Of a stretch of 6,833 bases of DNA, positions 1 to 5,945 are shown one piece after another. The stretch is from contig PMFY01000179.1 in assembly GCA_003157945.1 (NCBI GenBank), forward strand, positions 1-6,833, in the 5' to 3' direction. Both the position numbers and the translations under genes were made by a program. How positions within the stretch are numbered: the first letter of the stretch is position 1; each line of letters opens with the position of its first letter. The stretch comes from Acidimicrobiaceae bacterium. Its GTDB lineage: Bacteria; Actinomycetota; Acidimicrobiia; Acidimicrobiales; RAAP-2. The notes below the pieces were generated by a model that worked only from the letters and a program-made list of their open reading frames with translations, was not told where the DNA came from and made no database searches.

Positions 1-308
1 ATCCGGTGCTGGTGAAGCGGGTGATCGGACTGCCCGGCGAGACGATCTCCCAACAGGGGTCGACGATCACCATCGACGGCGTCCCCCTGGCGCAACCGTG
101 GCTGCCGCACCCGACGGGCGACTGTGCGCTGCCGTCCAAGGCGGTGGCGACAACGAAGATCCCACCGGCCCAGTACTACGTGATGGGGGACTGTCGTGGG
201 GACTCGGCGGACAGCCGCTTCTGGGGGACCGTGCCGGTCGGGAACATCATCGGCAAGGTCACGGCGGTCGTGTGGCGGGACGGGCATCCCTGGCTGCACT
301 GGTTCTGA
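1..308 (+). CDS. lepB: Type I signal peptidase, C-terminal fragment (5' end outside window)
   Basis: Membrane-bound serine protease of the S26 family, which removes signal peptides from proteins exported by Sec or Tat. The reading frame is open from the left edge (first full codon at base 3) to TGA at 306-308, leaving about 101 residues. Two family signatures are visible. The first is VKRVIGLPGE at bases 12-41, whose lysine (codon 15-17) is the general base of the Ser/Lys dyad. The second is the box-E-like segment YYVMGDCRGDSADSRFWG at about 174-227. The nucleophilic serine and the N-terminal membrane helix lie upstream of the window. The box E consensus has GDNR, but here it reads GDCR, and a second cysteine lies about 25 residues earlier (GDCALPSK). 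The GTG at base 6 is internal to the protein, not a start. The 3' end converges on the phosphoesterase gene. The family is clear; the symbol is the generic one. Confidence 0.9.
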   Translation, partial: PVLVKRVIGLPGETISQQGSTITIDGVPLAQPWLPHPTGDCALPSKAVATTKIPPAQYYVMGDCRGDSADSRFWGTVPVGNIIGKVTAVVWRDGHPWLHWF

Positions 309-330
309 TCCGATCGGGGAGCGCCTCCGG
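309..330. terminator. Short convergent gap with small GC-rich dyads
   Basis: Only 22 bases separate the two converging stop codons. They hold the palindrome CCGATCGG (310-317) and a 4-bp dyad GGAG-CGC-CTCC (318-328). There is no T-tract on either strand. It could help end transcription in both directions, but the stems are short, so this is a weak call. Confidence 0.2.
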
Positions 331-1149
331 TCAGTCGGGCACCCGTCCGGTGGCGATCCCGTCCGCGGTCCAGCCGAACGGACTGGTGCGTACCGTCGAC
401 CAGCCTGGCGGGTTCGACTCCCGCACCTCGACGGTGATCCGGCCACCCTCGAGCATCGGGCCGTCCAGCCGCACCACCTCGTAGGCGTTCGCCGACCCCC
501 GGGTCCGACTGCTGATCGCGGTACCGGCCACCAGGGCGAGTGCCCGACGATGGACCCCGGGCGCGTCGAGGTCCACGACGTGGGCGGTCGGTGTATGCGT
601 GTGGCCCGACAGCAGGATGGCGACCCCGGCCTCGGCACAGGCGCCGACCAACCGGTCACGTCCGGAGAATCCGGACAGTCGGGCCGGCAGCACCGGATGG
701 TGGGTGACCACCAGCCGCCAGGCCCCGGGTGGAGCGTTCCCCAGGACGTCCCGGACCCGCGCCACCTGGCGGGAGGAGACATGGCCGGCCTTCCATCGCC
801 AGGAGGGCATCGTGTCGAGTCCGACGGCGACCAGTCCCTCGATGGCGACGACCGGGTCCAGGTCGCCGGTGATCGTGCGCTCGTAGTCCCGGGCCCCCGC
901 GAGCAGCCGCCGGGGAACATTGACCAGGGGGAGGTCGTGGTTGCCCACGACGGTGAGGACGGTGGCGGGGAGCTGGTCGATGAAGCCGCGGGCCTGGTCG
1001 AACTGGGCCCGCCTGGCGCGTTGGGTCAGGTCCCCCGAGATGACCACCAGGTCGGGTCCGATAGCGGTGATGTCGGCCACCAGTGCGTCGACCAGGCCCT
1101 GGCGGTGGGCTCCGAAATGGATGTCCGACAGGTGGACGACGACCGGCAC
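331..1149 (-). CDS. Calcineurin-like metallophosphoesterase
   Basis: Predicted cytoplasmic binuclear-metal phosphohydrolase of the calcineurin-like/Icc (cyclic-nucleotide phosphodiesterase-like) group; the substrate cannot be read from sequence. From the GTG at 1149 it is 272 residues, normal for the family. The metal-binding motifs occur in order: DIH (residues 9-11), GD (39-40), GNHD (69-72), THH (149-151) and GHTH (182-185), so it should be active. The motifs begin almost at the N-terminus (VPVVVHLSDIHFG). The frame stays open upstream to 1368, but those 73 codons are arginine-rich and low-complexity and look non-coding, so I chose 1149. There is no clear Shine-Dalgarno there; a -10-like box six bases upstream suggests leaderless translation. 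The gene diverges from the lipid kinase gene and converges with the signal peptidase gene. There is no signal peptide or membrane segment. Confidence 0.9.
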   Translation of the reverse strand: MPVVVHLSDIHFGAHRQGLVDALVADITAIGPDLVVISGDLTQRARRAQFDQARGFIDQLPATVLTVVGNHDLPLVNVPRRLLAGARDYERTITGDLDPVVAIEGLVAVGLDTMPSWRWKAGHVSSRQVARVRDVLGNAPPGAWRLVVTHHPVLPARLSGFSGRDRLVGACAEAGVAILLSGHTHTPTAHVVDLDAPGVHRRALALVAGTAISSRTRGSANAYEVVRLDGPMLEGGRITVEVRESNPPGWSTVRTSPFGWTADGIATGRVPD

Positions 1150-1155
1150 CTGTGC

Positions 1156-1161
1156 ACTATC
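1156..1161 (-). promoter_or_regulatory. Candidate -10 box of a leaderless promoter for the phosphoesterase
   Basis: On the minus strand GATAGT (4 of 6 matches to TATAAT) ends six bases before the GTG start at 1149. A transcript started at the usual distance would begin at or next to the start codon, which fits the missing ribosome-binding site. Leaderless genes are common in actinobacteria. The spacer contains the 8-bp palindrome CGCATGCG (1161-1168). No convincing -35 is seen 17 bases upstream (1179-1184). Confidence 0.4.
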
Positions 1162-1182
1162 GCATGCGGACCGTCGGGGGAG

Positions 1183-1202
1183 CCGGGGCCGCACGGCCCC
1201 GG
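1183..1202. repeat. Perfect 8-bp GC-only inverted repeat in the divergent intergenic region
   Basis: CCGGGGCC-GCAC-GGCCCCGG is a perfect 8-bp stem with a 4-base loop. It lies 34-53 bases upstream of the phosphoesterase start, touching the position expected for its -35 box, and about 155 bases upstream of the lipid kinase start. It could be an operator, or a hairpin blocking transcription into the neighbour. There is no T-tract, so an intrinsic terminator is less likely. Confidence 0.45.
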
Positions 1203-1358
1203 TGCCGCGTCGATCAGCCGCCCGTTCCCGGATGTCACCGCTGGTCCACAGGAACTGCGGCCGGAGGGACCCGGCCCCACGGTGGGATGCATCGGGACCA
1301 CCGGTCGTGAGACACTGCCGGGCGTGGAGTGGGTCACATCCGCGTGGTGCCCGAGGCG

Positions 1359-2732
1359 ATGAAGGCACCCCCCAACCGGATCAGCTGGCGTGAACGCGCC
1401 TGTGCCCTCGGTGCGTTGGCGTGCGGACTGGTCCTCCTCGGCCTCCTCATCGGCCTCGTCGTGCGCAATCTCGGCTTCCTCGTGCTCGCCCTCGCCGGGC
1501 TCGGTCTGGCCGTCGCCGGAGCGTGGTGGGCGATCACCGAGCGGCTGCCCCGCCGGGCCGTCGGGATCGCCGGGGCGGTGGCGGGCGCCGCGACGATCGT
1601 CGTCGCACTGGTCCGGTCCACTCCGTCGGGCGACCAGGTCGGCCTCCGGGCGGCGCTGCTGGTCGCGCTCCTCGGGGGTGCCGTGGGCCTGGGCCGCATG
1701 GCGCTCGCCCGGGACCTCCATGCGCACGACGAACTCCGGCCGGTGCCCGTCGCCCGTCCCGAGCACCCGGTACTCCTCTGCAATCCCTGGTCGGGCGGGG
1801 GAAAGGTGGAGAAGTTCGGGCTGGCGGACCTCGCCCGCGGGATGGGCGTCGAGGTCGTCATGCTCGAGCGGGGCCTCGACCTCGAGGCACTGGCGCGCGA
1901 CGCCATCGCCCGCGGGGCCGACTGTCTGGGCATGGCCGGCGGAGACGGCTCACAGGCCCTGGTCGCCTCCATCGCCATCGAGCACGACCTGCCGTTCGTC
2001 TGCGTGTCGGCGGGGACCCGCAACCACTTCGCCCTCGACCTGGGCATCGACCGTGACGACCCCCGACGGAGCCTGCACGCGTTCCGTGACGGCATCGAGC
2101 GGCGCATCGACTACGCCACGGTGGGCGGCCGGCTGTTCGTCAACAACGTGTCGCTCGGCATCTACGCCACCATCGTGCAGCAGGAGGGCTACCGCGAGGC
2201 CAAGTCGGAGACGACCAGGACGCTGCTCCCGGAGCTGCTCGGACGGACGACGGAGCCGTTCGACCTCCAGTTCACCGATCCGGACCGGGGGGAGGTCGAC
2301 GGCGCGTTCCTGATCCAGGTGTCGAACAACCCCTATGTGCTCGGCGCGACACTGGACGCGTCCCAGCGCCGTCGGCTCGACAGCGGCACGCTCGGCGTCG
2401 TGGCCATCTCCGCCAGCACGGGAGCCGAAGCCGCGGAGGTGTTCACACTGTCGGCGATCGGCCAACGGCGACGGAGCCGGCACTGGCACGAGTTCACGGC
2501 CGAGCGGTTCGAGGTGCGGTCGAGGTCCGGGAAGGCGTATGCCGGCATCGACGGCGAGGCCCTCGAGCTCGAGACGCCGCTCGAGTTCCGGATCCACGGG
2601 CGTGGTCTGCGGCTCCTCGTCCCCGAGGGGAACCTCACGGCCGCCGAGCGACGCCGGGCCCGGGACATCTCCGCTCGTGACCTGGTCGACATCGCCCGTG
2701 GTCGCGACCCCCGGGCGGCGCCGGACTCCTGA
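1359..2732 (+). CDS. Membrane-anchored diacylglycerol kinase family protein
   Basis: Predicted lipid kinase of the DAGK catalytic-domain (NAD kinase/DgkB-like) superfamily, 457 residues from ATG 1359; the lipid substrate is unknown. The N-terminus has four likely membrane helices at about residues 15-35, 38-59, 66-84 and 95-113. The catalytic domain follows: NPWSGGGKVEKFGL from residue 142 (nucleotide loop), GGDGS 194-198, SAGTRNHFALDLGI 217-230, VNNVSLGIYA 261-270, then a C-terminal beta lobe with GIDGE near 396-400. Two motifs differ from the textbook forms: GGDGS for GGDGT, and GTRNHFA for GTxNDFA. I recall the latter as a variant of an actinobacterial subfamily. The start is uncertain. 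ATG 1359 has GAG 3 bases upstream, which is very close; in-frame GTGs at 1329 and 1344 would add 10 or 5 residues. The membrane part lies at the inner membrane with the kinase domain probably cytoplasmic. It diverges from the phosphoesterase gene. Confidence 0.88.
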   Translation: MKAPPNRISWRERACALGALACGLVLLGLLIGLVVRNLGFLVLALAGLGLAVAGAWWAITERLPRRAVGIAGAVAGAATIVVALVRSTPSGDQVGLRAALLVALLGGAVGLGRMALARDLHAHDELRPVPVARPEHPVLLCNPWSGGGKVEKFGLADLARGMGVEVVMLERGLDLEALARDAIARGADCLGMAGGDGSQALVASIAIEHDLPFVCVSAGTRNHFALDLGIDRDDPRRSLHAFRDGIERRIDYATVGGRLFVNNVSLGIYATIVQQEGYREAKSETTRTLLPELLGRTTEPFDLQFTDPDRGEVDGAFLIQVSNNPYVLGATLDASQRRRLDSGTLGVVAISASTGAEAAEVFTLSAIGQRRRSRHWHEFTAERFEVRSRSGKAYAGIDGEALELETPLEFRIHGRGLRLLVPEGNLTAAERRRARDISARDLVDIARGRDPRAAPDS

Positions 2733-2771
2733 GTGCATCCGACTCCTGTGTGACGGGCGCAGCCGTGCCGC

Positions 2772-2792
2772 CGACCACCGGGGGTGTGGTCG
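2772..2792. terminator. Candidate bidirectional terminator hairpin
   Basis: CGACCAC-CGGGGGT-GTGGTCG is a perfect 7-bp inverted repeat with a 7-base loop. It lies 40 bases past the lipid kinase stop and 8 bases past the stop of the converging oxidoreductase remnant, the expected place for a terminator shared by both strands. No T-run follows on either strand, as is often the case in GC-rich actinobacteria, so the function is inferred from position and stem only. Confidence 0.5.
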
Positions 2793-2799
2793 AACCGGT

Positions 2800-3177
2800 T
2801 CAGTGGATCCCCCCGTGCCCGGTCAGGTCGACGACCCAGGTGGCCGCGTCCTCGACCCCGTCGGAGGGAGACTCCACCACCACCAACTGGTCGACTCCCG
2901 AGTGTCCCAGCTCGGTGGGGACCTGGGGCGTGCCGTGCCGGGTCGATACGGCCGTGTCGGCCGTCGCCGCGTCCCGATCCGGCTGGCGACACAGTTCGGA
3001 CAGCGTGTCGATCCGTTCCCCGACCTCGTCCATCGGGAGATCGCAGCCGTACCAGCGATCGCCGTACCGGGCGACGCGGTCCGGGGCGGCATCGCTGCTC
3101 CCGCCCGGGACCACCGGGATGGTTCCCCCGCGGTGGGGCGTGGAGCAGCGGCGCACCCGGTCGAACCGATGGTGTCC
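2800..3177 (-). pseudogene. 5'-truncated luciferase-like (probably F420-dependent) oxidoreductase remnant
   Basis: The translation matches the C-terminal third of luciferase-like monooxygenases, a TIM-barrel flavin/F420 oxidoreductase family of usually 280-340 residues. Recognisable pieces are HHRFDRVRRCSTPHRGG, then IPVVPGGSSDAAPDRVARYG with GDRWYG after it, a helical stretch with DEVGERIDTLSELCRQPDRD, and a terminal GVDQLVVVESPSD. The usual barrel strand and Arg/Gly-rich loop are there, but the N-terminal half with most of the cofactor and substrate site is missing. Similarity begins about at base 3177, upstream of the first usable start (GTG 3156, giving 118 residues), so that GTG falls inside the ancestral domain. 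This supports a deletion remnant over a real short gene. The frame is open back to the TAG stop of the upstream secreted protein (3244-3246). It might still be translated as a small protein from 3156. No ribosome-binding site is evident. Confidence 0.62.
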
Positions 3178-3243
3178 GGACGGGACCGAAGGAGGGGCGG
3201 AGCCGCGCAGAGTTCGGGCCTTCTCACCGCACAGGGCGAACGG

Positions 3244-5586
3244 CTACGTCACCGTGAGGCAGCCCGAGCAGACGACCTTTCCGCCGTCGGGATTCTTCAC
3301 CGTCACGTTGTAACTCCCGGCGGCGATCGTGCTCGGCAATTTGACGGACAGGTCCAGCTGCGTGGAACTGACGACGGTGGAGGCGATGGCGATGCCGTCC
3401 TGGCTGACCACCTTCAGCCCGGACTCGAATCCCGTCCCGGTGGCTGTGACCGTCTGGCGAGTGGTGCTGATGGCGAGTGAGTCAGGGACGAGTGAGGTCA
3501 GGGTCGGATTGACGACCGGCTGGTGGACGGTCAGGCAGTCCGTACAGGAGTCCACTGTCGGAGGGGAACCGGCGAAGGCGATCGAGACGTCGCGCGCTCC
3601 AGGGCTGGCGGAGGCCAGTGCGGTGAGCAGGACCTCCAGCTTGGTGGAGGAGAGCACCTTGACCTTTCCGCTCGTCACCCCGCCGCCGCCGACCGTGGCG
3701 ACAGCTGGTGGGGTGAAGCCGCTGCCGGTGATCGTGACCTCGTCGGATGCACCCGGGGCGATGGTGGAGGGCGACACACCGGTGAGGGCCGGCCCCGTCG
3801 TCGAGACCTCATAGTCGGTCAATCCGATGTGCGGCCCGGCGCCCAGGATCATGTCGTCGCCGACGAAGACCGCCTGTCCGAACAACGGCGACTGCGGCGT
3901 GGCGACGAAACCCACGATGGCGCCGGTGGCTGCCGACAGCAGGTAGACACCGAGCCCGGAGGCGAGACCAGGTCCGTCGACGCAGGGGATGGTCGCCGGC
4001 GAACATGCGGCATAGGTCTGCGCCGTGACGAGTCCGCTACCGTCCTCGGTCGGACTGCCGACGATGGCTCCGTTGAGCCCGGTCTGCCACACCACGGCAC
4101 CGGTGTCCGGATCGAGTGCCTGGACCGACCCCATGTAGGTGGTGCCACCGATGGTGGTGTCGTTGCCACCTCCCTCGATGAGGTCGGTGCCGTTCCAGAT
4201 CGCGGCGGAGTCGCACTCGGTGGCACCGGACACGTACGGAGCCGTCATGCGGTACTTCCACACCGGCCCGGCGGCCAGGTCGTTCTGGTCGAAGGCGTAG
4301 TAGTAGCCGTTCTTGTTGCAGTCGCCGACCATGGGTGTCGTGACGCCATCGATCGTCGCCGAGAAGTCGGTGGGGGAGCCGCCGAAGTCGCTGTCCCGGA
4401 TCCGCTGGTCGGCCGGCACCTGCCAGAAGCTCTCGAGGGCCAGCGTGGTCGGGTCGAGCTTCACGATCGACTCGTCGTACAGCGGCTGGTCGGTGTTGAC
4501 GTCGCCGTTGCCGGTGGAGGCGATGATCGATCCGTCGGCCGCCATTACCGGGCTCGACCACATGCTCCCGCCGAGTTGGCCGGCCGGCTGGTCGAGCCAG
4601 GTGGCGACGGTGGATCCGGTGGACTGGCTGAAGGCGACCAGACCGCCCACGACGACGCTGTCGCCGCACGACGAGATCCCGACGTAGACGTTGCCGTTGG
4701 CCACCAGGGGTGAGCTGTAGGAGTAGTAGTCGCCGATCGGGTAGTTGGGAGGATCGATGAGACCCTTCCAGTCCACGGCCCCCGTGGCCGCATCGAGTGC
4801 GTAGAGGTACCCGTCGGGAGAGTTGACGTACACGGTCAGCTTGCCCGTTGCGGGATCGGTGGACACCGCCGCGGTCGCCAGGACGCCCCGGACGCCGGGT
4901 CCGCATGCAGCCGGAATGGTGACGGTGGCCAGGAACTCCGACCACAGCACCTGATGGGTGGTCTCACCCAGCGCGTAGAAGTACCCGTCCATCGCGCCGA
5001 TGTAGACGACACCGTTGACCACGGTCGGGCTCGCAAGGAGGTTGGAAGCGCCCGCATTCGGGGATGGAGGAACCACCCAGTTCCAGTCGGGGGCCAGTTG
5101 GCCGGCGTTCGCAGGGGTGATCGACGTCGCACTCGGACTGTACGAGTCGTGCCCGGAGCCGTTCAGGAAGGAGGGCCAGTTCGAGCCGCCCGACGTGTCC
5201 GGACCGACGGTCAGGCAACCTTGGCAGTTGGACGTGCCGCCATCGGTGTTCGTGACGATGACGTTGTAGGTGCCGGGTGCCTCGACGTCGGAAACGGTCA
5301 CCGACAGCTCGAGTTCGTCGGCACTGACGAACGTGGTCGACAGGGTAATTCCGCTGTGGCTGGTCACCCTGGCGCCCGTCGCGAAGCCGGTTCCCGTCAG
5401 CGTGACCGCCTGGGCATCCGATCCGGCCGGAAGTGAGCCGGGGGTGACGGCCGTGATCTTGGGTGCCGAGGTGGCACCGGCCTCCGCCCCCGCCGCCCCC
5501 GAACCCGCGACCGCCAGCGCCAGGAGCACGATGCTCCGGAAGATGACCGTGCTTCTTGACGTCCGCCGATGATTCGTCGCGATCAC
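3244..5586 (-). CDS. Secreted IPT/TIG - PQQ-type beta-propeller - IPT - IPT protein
   Basis: A 780-residue exported protein of unknown function. GTG 5586 is the only usable start: an in-frame stop lies 15 codons upstream and no other start precedes the hydrophobic core. The N-terminus is a Sec signal peptide, with Arg-rich residues 1-17, a core at about 18-31, and likely cleavage near AGA/E (34) or AGA/T (38). Domains in order: IPT/TIG 1 (about 42-127); a BamB/PQQ-like propeller (about 137-592) with repeated blade motifs such as GVVYIGAMDGYFYAL, GYLYALDAATGAVDW and SVQALDPDTGAVVWQ; IPT 2 (about 599-687); IPT 3 (about 693-780). Each IPT ends in C-x-x-C-L-T-V (Cys 121/124, 681/684, 773/776). 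Propeller proteins of this type include PQQ alcohol dehydrogenases, polyvinyl alcohol dehydrogenase and BamB-like scaffolds. I see no basis for claiming an enzyme or quinone binding. There is no sortase motif or C-terminal helix, so it is probably released or held by protein contacts. The IPT modules suggest surface binding. Confidence 0.88.
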   Translation of the reverse strand: MIATNHRRTSRSTVIFRSIVLLALAVAGSGAAGAEAGATSAPKITAVTPGSLPAGSDAQAVTLTGTGFATGARVTSHSGITLSTTFVSADELELSVTVSDVEAPGTYNVIVTNTDGGTSNCQGCLTVGPDTSGGSNWPSFLNGSGHDSYSPSATSITPANAGQLAPDWNWVVPPSPNAGASNLLASPTVVNGVVYIGAMDGYFYALGETTHQVLWSEFLATVTIPAACGPGVRGVLATAAVSTDPATGKLTVYVNSPDGYLYALDAATGAVDWKGLIDPPNYPIGDYYSYSSPLVANGNVYVGISSCGDSVVVGGLVAFSQSTGSTVATWLDQPAGQLGGSMWSSPVMAADGSIIASTGNGDVNTDQPLYDESIVKLDPTTLALESFWQVPADQRIRDSDFGGSPTDFSATIDGVTTPMVGDCNKNGYYYAFDQNDLAAGPVWKYRMTAPYVSGATECDSAAIWNGTDLIEGGGNDTTIGGTTYMGSVQALDPDTGAVVWQTGLNGAIVGSPTEDGSGLVTAQTYAACSPATIPCVDGPGLASGLGVYLLSAATGAIVGFVATPQSPLFGQAVFVGDDMILGAGPHIGLTDYEVSTTGPALTGVSPSTIAPGASDEVTITGSGFTPPAVATVGGGGVTSGKVKVLSSTKLEVLLTALASASPGARDVSIAFAGSPPTVDSCTDCLTVHQPVVNPTLTSLVPDSLAISTTRQTVTATGTGFESGLKVVSQDGIAIASTVVSSTQLDLSVKLPSTIAAGSYNVTVKNPDGGKVVCSGCLTVT

Positions 5587-5614
5587 CTGCCCGAGCTGTT
5601 CGAATTCGGGGCGA

Positions 5615-5634
5615 CGCTGAGCGCGTTCTCAGCG
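5615..5634. repeat. Perfect 7-bp palindrome in the 5' region of the secreted propeller gene
   Basis: CGCTGAG-CGCGTT-CTCAGCG is a perfect 7-bp inverted repeat with a 6-base gap. It begins 29 bases upstream of the GTG at 5586. It sits just downstream of the candidate minus-strand transcription start and overlaps the candidate -35 box of a plus-strand promoter. It may be an operator for a dimeric regulator or an RNA hairpin in the leader. Confidence 0.4.
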
Positions 5635-5655
5635 ACGTCCCGCAGACGCTATCTT
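5626..5655 (+). promoter_or_regulatory. Candidate plus-strand promoter overlapping the divergent one
   Basis: TTCTCA (5626-5631, 4 of 6 to TTGACA) and TATCTT (5650-5655, 4 of 6 to TATAAT) are 18 bases apart. The predicted start near 5662 would transcribe the 46-codon ORF at 5721 and possibly the lipoprotein gene at 5979. Its -10 box overlaps the minus-strand -10 box by two bases, so the two promoters would compete. This is pattern matching only. Confidence 0.25.
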
Positions 5656-5674
5656 CCTGCGTCGATCGCGGCAA
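5646..5674 (-). promoter_or_regulatory. Candidate promoter of the secreted propeller gene
   Basis: On the minus strand TTGCCG (5669-5674, 4 of 6 to TTGACA) and TAGCGT (5646-5651, fits the actinobacterial TANNNT pattern) are 17 bases apart, the ideal spacing. The start of transcription would be near 5639, giving a leader of about 52 bases that includes the palindrome 5615-5634. The direct repeat ACGGTT at 5674-5679 and 5684-5689 (as read on the plus strand) abuts the -35 box with a 10-base period, a layout typical of activator sites. Confidence 0.4.
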
Positions 5675-5699
5675 CGGTTGGTGACGGTTCCCATCGCTT

Positions 5700-5749
5700 C
5701 GACCACAACCAGGGAGAAGTGTGGCGACGACTGCCACCGAACGTGGTCG
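5700..5749 (+). repeat. Nested inverted repeats around the start of the 46-codon ORF
   Basis: Outer arms CGACCAC (5700-5706) and GTGGTCG (5743-5749) are perfect 7-bp complements. Inner arms GTGGC (5721-5725) and GCCAC (5733-5737) make a 5-bp stem with a 7-base loop. The ribosome-binding sequence AGGGAG (5711-5716) falls in the internal loop, and the inner stem begins at the GTG start codon. The arrangement could fold as one RNA domain that controls initiation. Confidence 0.35.
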
Positions 5750-5861
5750 GACGTCCGGGCTGGCGGCCGGGATCCTACGGGTCCGTCTCCGAGTGACCGG
5801 TGCGCACCATCCGCCATCATCGGCGCAGACCTCACCGGAGGTCCTCCTCGCCGACCCCTGA
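5721..5861 (+). CDS. Possible 46-residue small protein or leader peptide
   Basis: A GTG codon at 5721 is preceded by AGGGAG (5711-5716) at 4-base spacing, one of the better ribosome-binding sites in the window. The frame runs 46 codons to TGA at 5859-5861. The product begins MATTATERGRTSGLAAGI, is rich in Arg, Ala and Thr, and has no membrane segment, signal peptide or domain I recognise. It ends 117 bases before the lipoprotein start. It could be a leader peptide for the lipoprotein, a genuine small protein, the remaining N-terminus of a decayed gene, or chance. The second half is low-complexity and argues for caution. Confidence 0.27.
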   Translation: MATTATERGRTSGLAAGILRVRLRVTGAHHPPSSAQTSPEVLLADP

Positions 5862-5896
5862 TCCTGTGGACAGAGGCTGGTATCCGGCCTCACGCC

Positions 5897-5930
5897 GACG
5901 ACAGGAGTCGTCATCCGGGGTCCCGCCCGG
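5897..5930 (+). repeat. Two adjacent compact hairpins upstream of the lipoprotein gene
   Basis: GACGAC-AGGA-GTCGTC (5897-5912) is a perfect 6-bp stem with a tetraloop. Two bases later CCGGG-GTCCCG-CCCGG (5915-5930) makes a 5-bp stem. Both lie between the 46-codon ORF and the lipoprotein start. If transcription starts upstream, they would be part of a structured leader. They could also terminate a transcript of the small ORF, though no T-tract follows. Confidence 0.35.
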
Positions 5931-5945
5931 CCCTGTTGCGCAGTG

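Noticed and set aside
196..1362. Long plus-strand open frame (388 codons) opposite the phosphoesterase
   Set aside because: It is antisense to a gene with all metal-binding motifs; its translation is Gly/Arg/Pro/Asp-rich with no domain, typical of shadow frames in GC-rich DNA.
1150..1368. N-terminal extension of the phosphoesterase to 1368
   Set aside because: The extra 73 residues are low-complexity and would swallow the candidate promoter; the catalytic domain begins right after GTG 1149.
3523..4713. Plus-strand open frame of 396 codons inside the secreted propeller gene
   Set aside because: It is antisense to clear IPT and propeller repeats, and its composition is low-complexity.
3244..5586. 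Calling the propeller protein a PQQ-dependent dehydrogenase
   Set aside because: Blade repeats are visible, but I cannot identify the quinone-binding or catalytic residues; BamB-like scaffolds share the same repeats.
2772..5749. The same arms CGACCAC/GTGGTCG at 2772-2792 and 5700-5749 as a dispersed repeat family
   Set aside because: Only the 7-base arms are shared; loops and flanks differ, and 7-mers of this composition recur by chance in GC-rich DNA.
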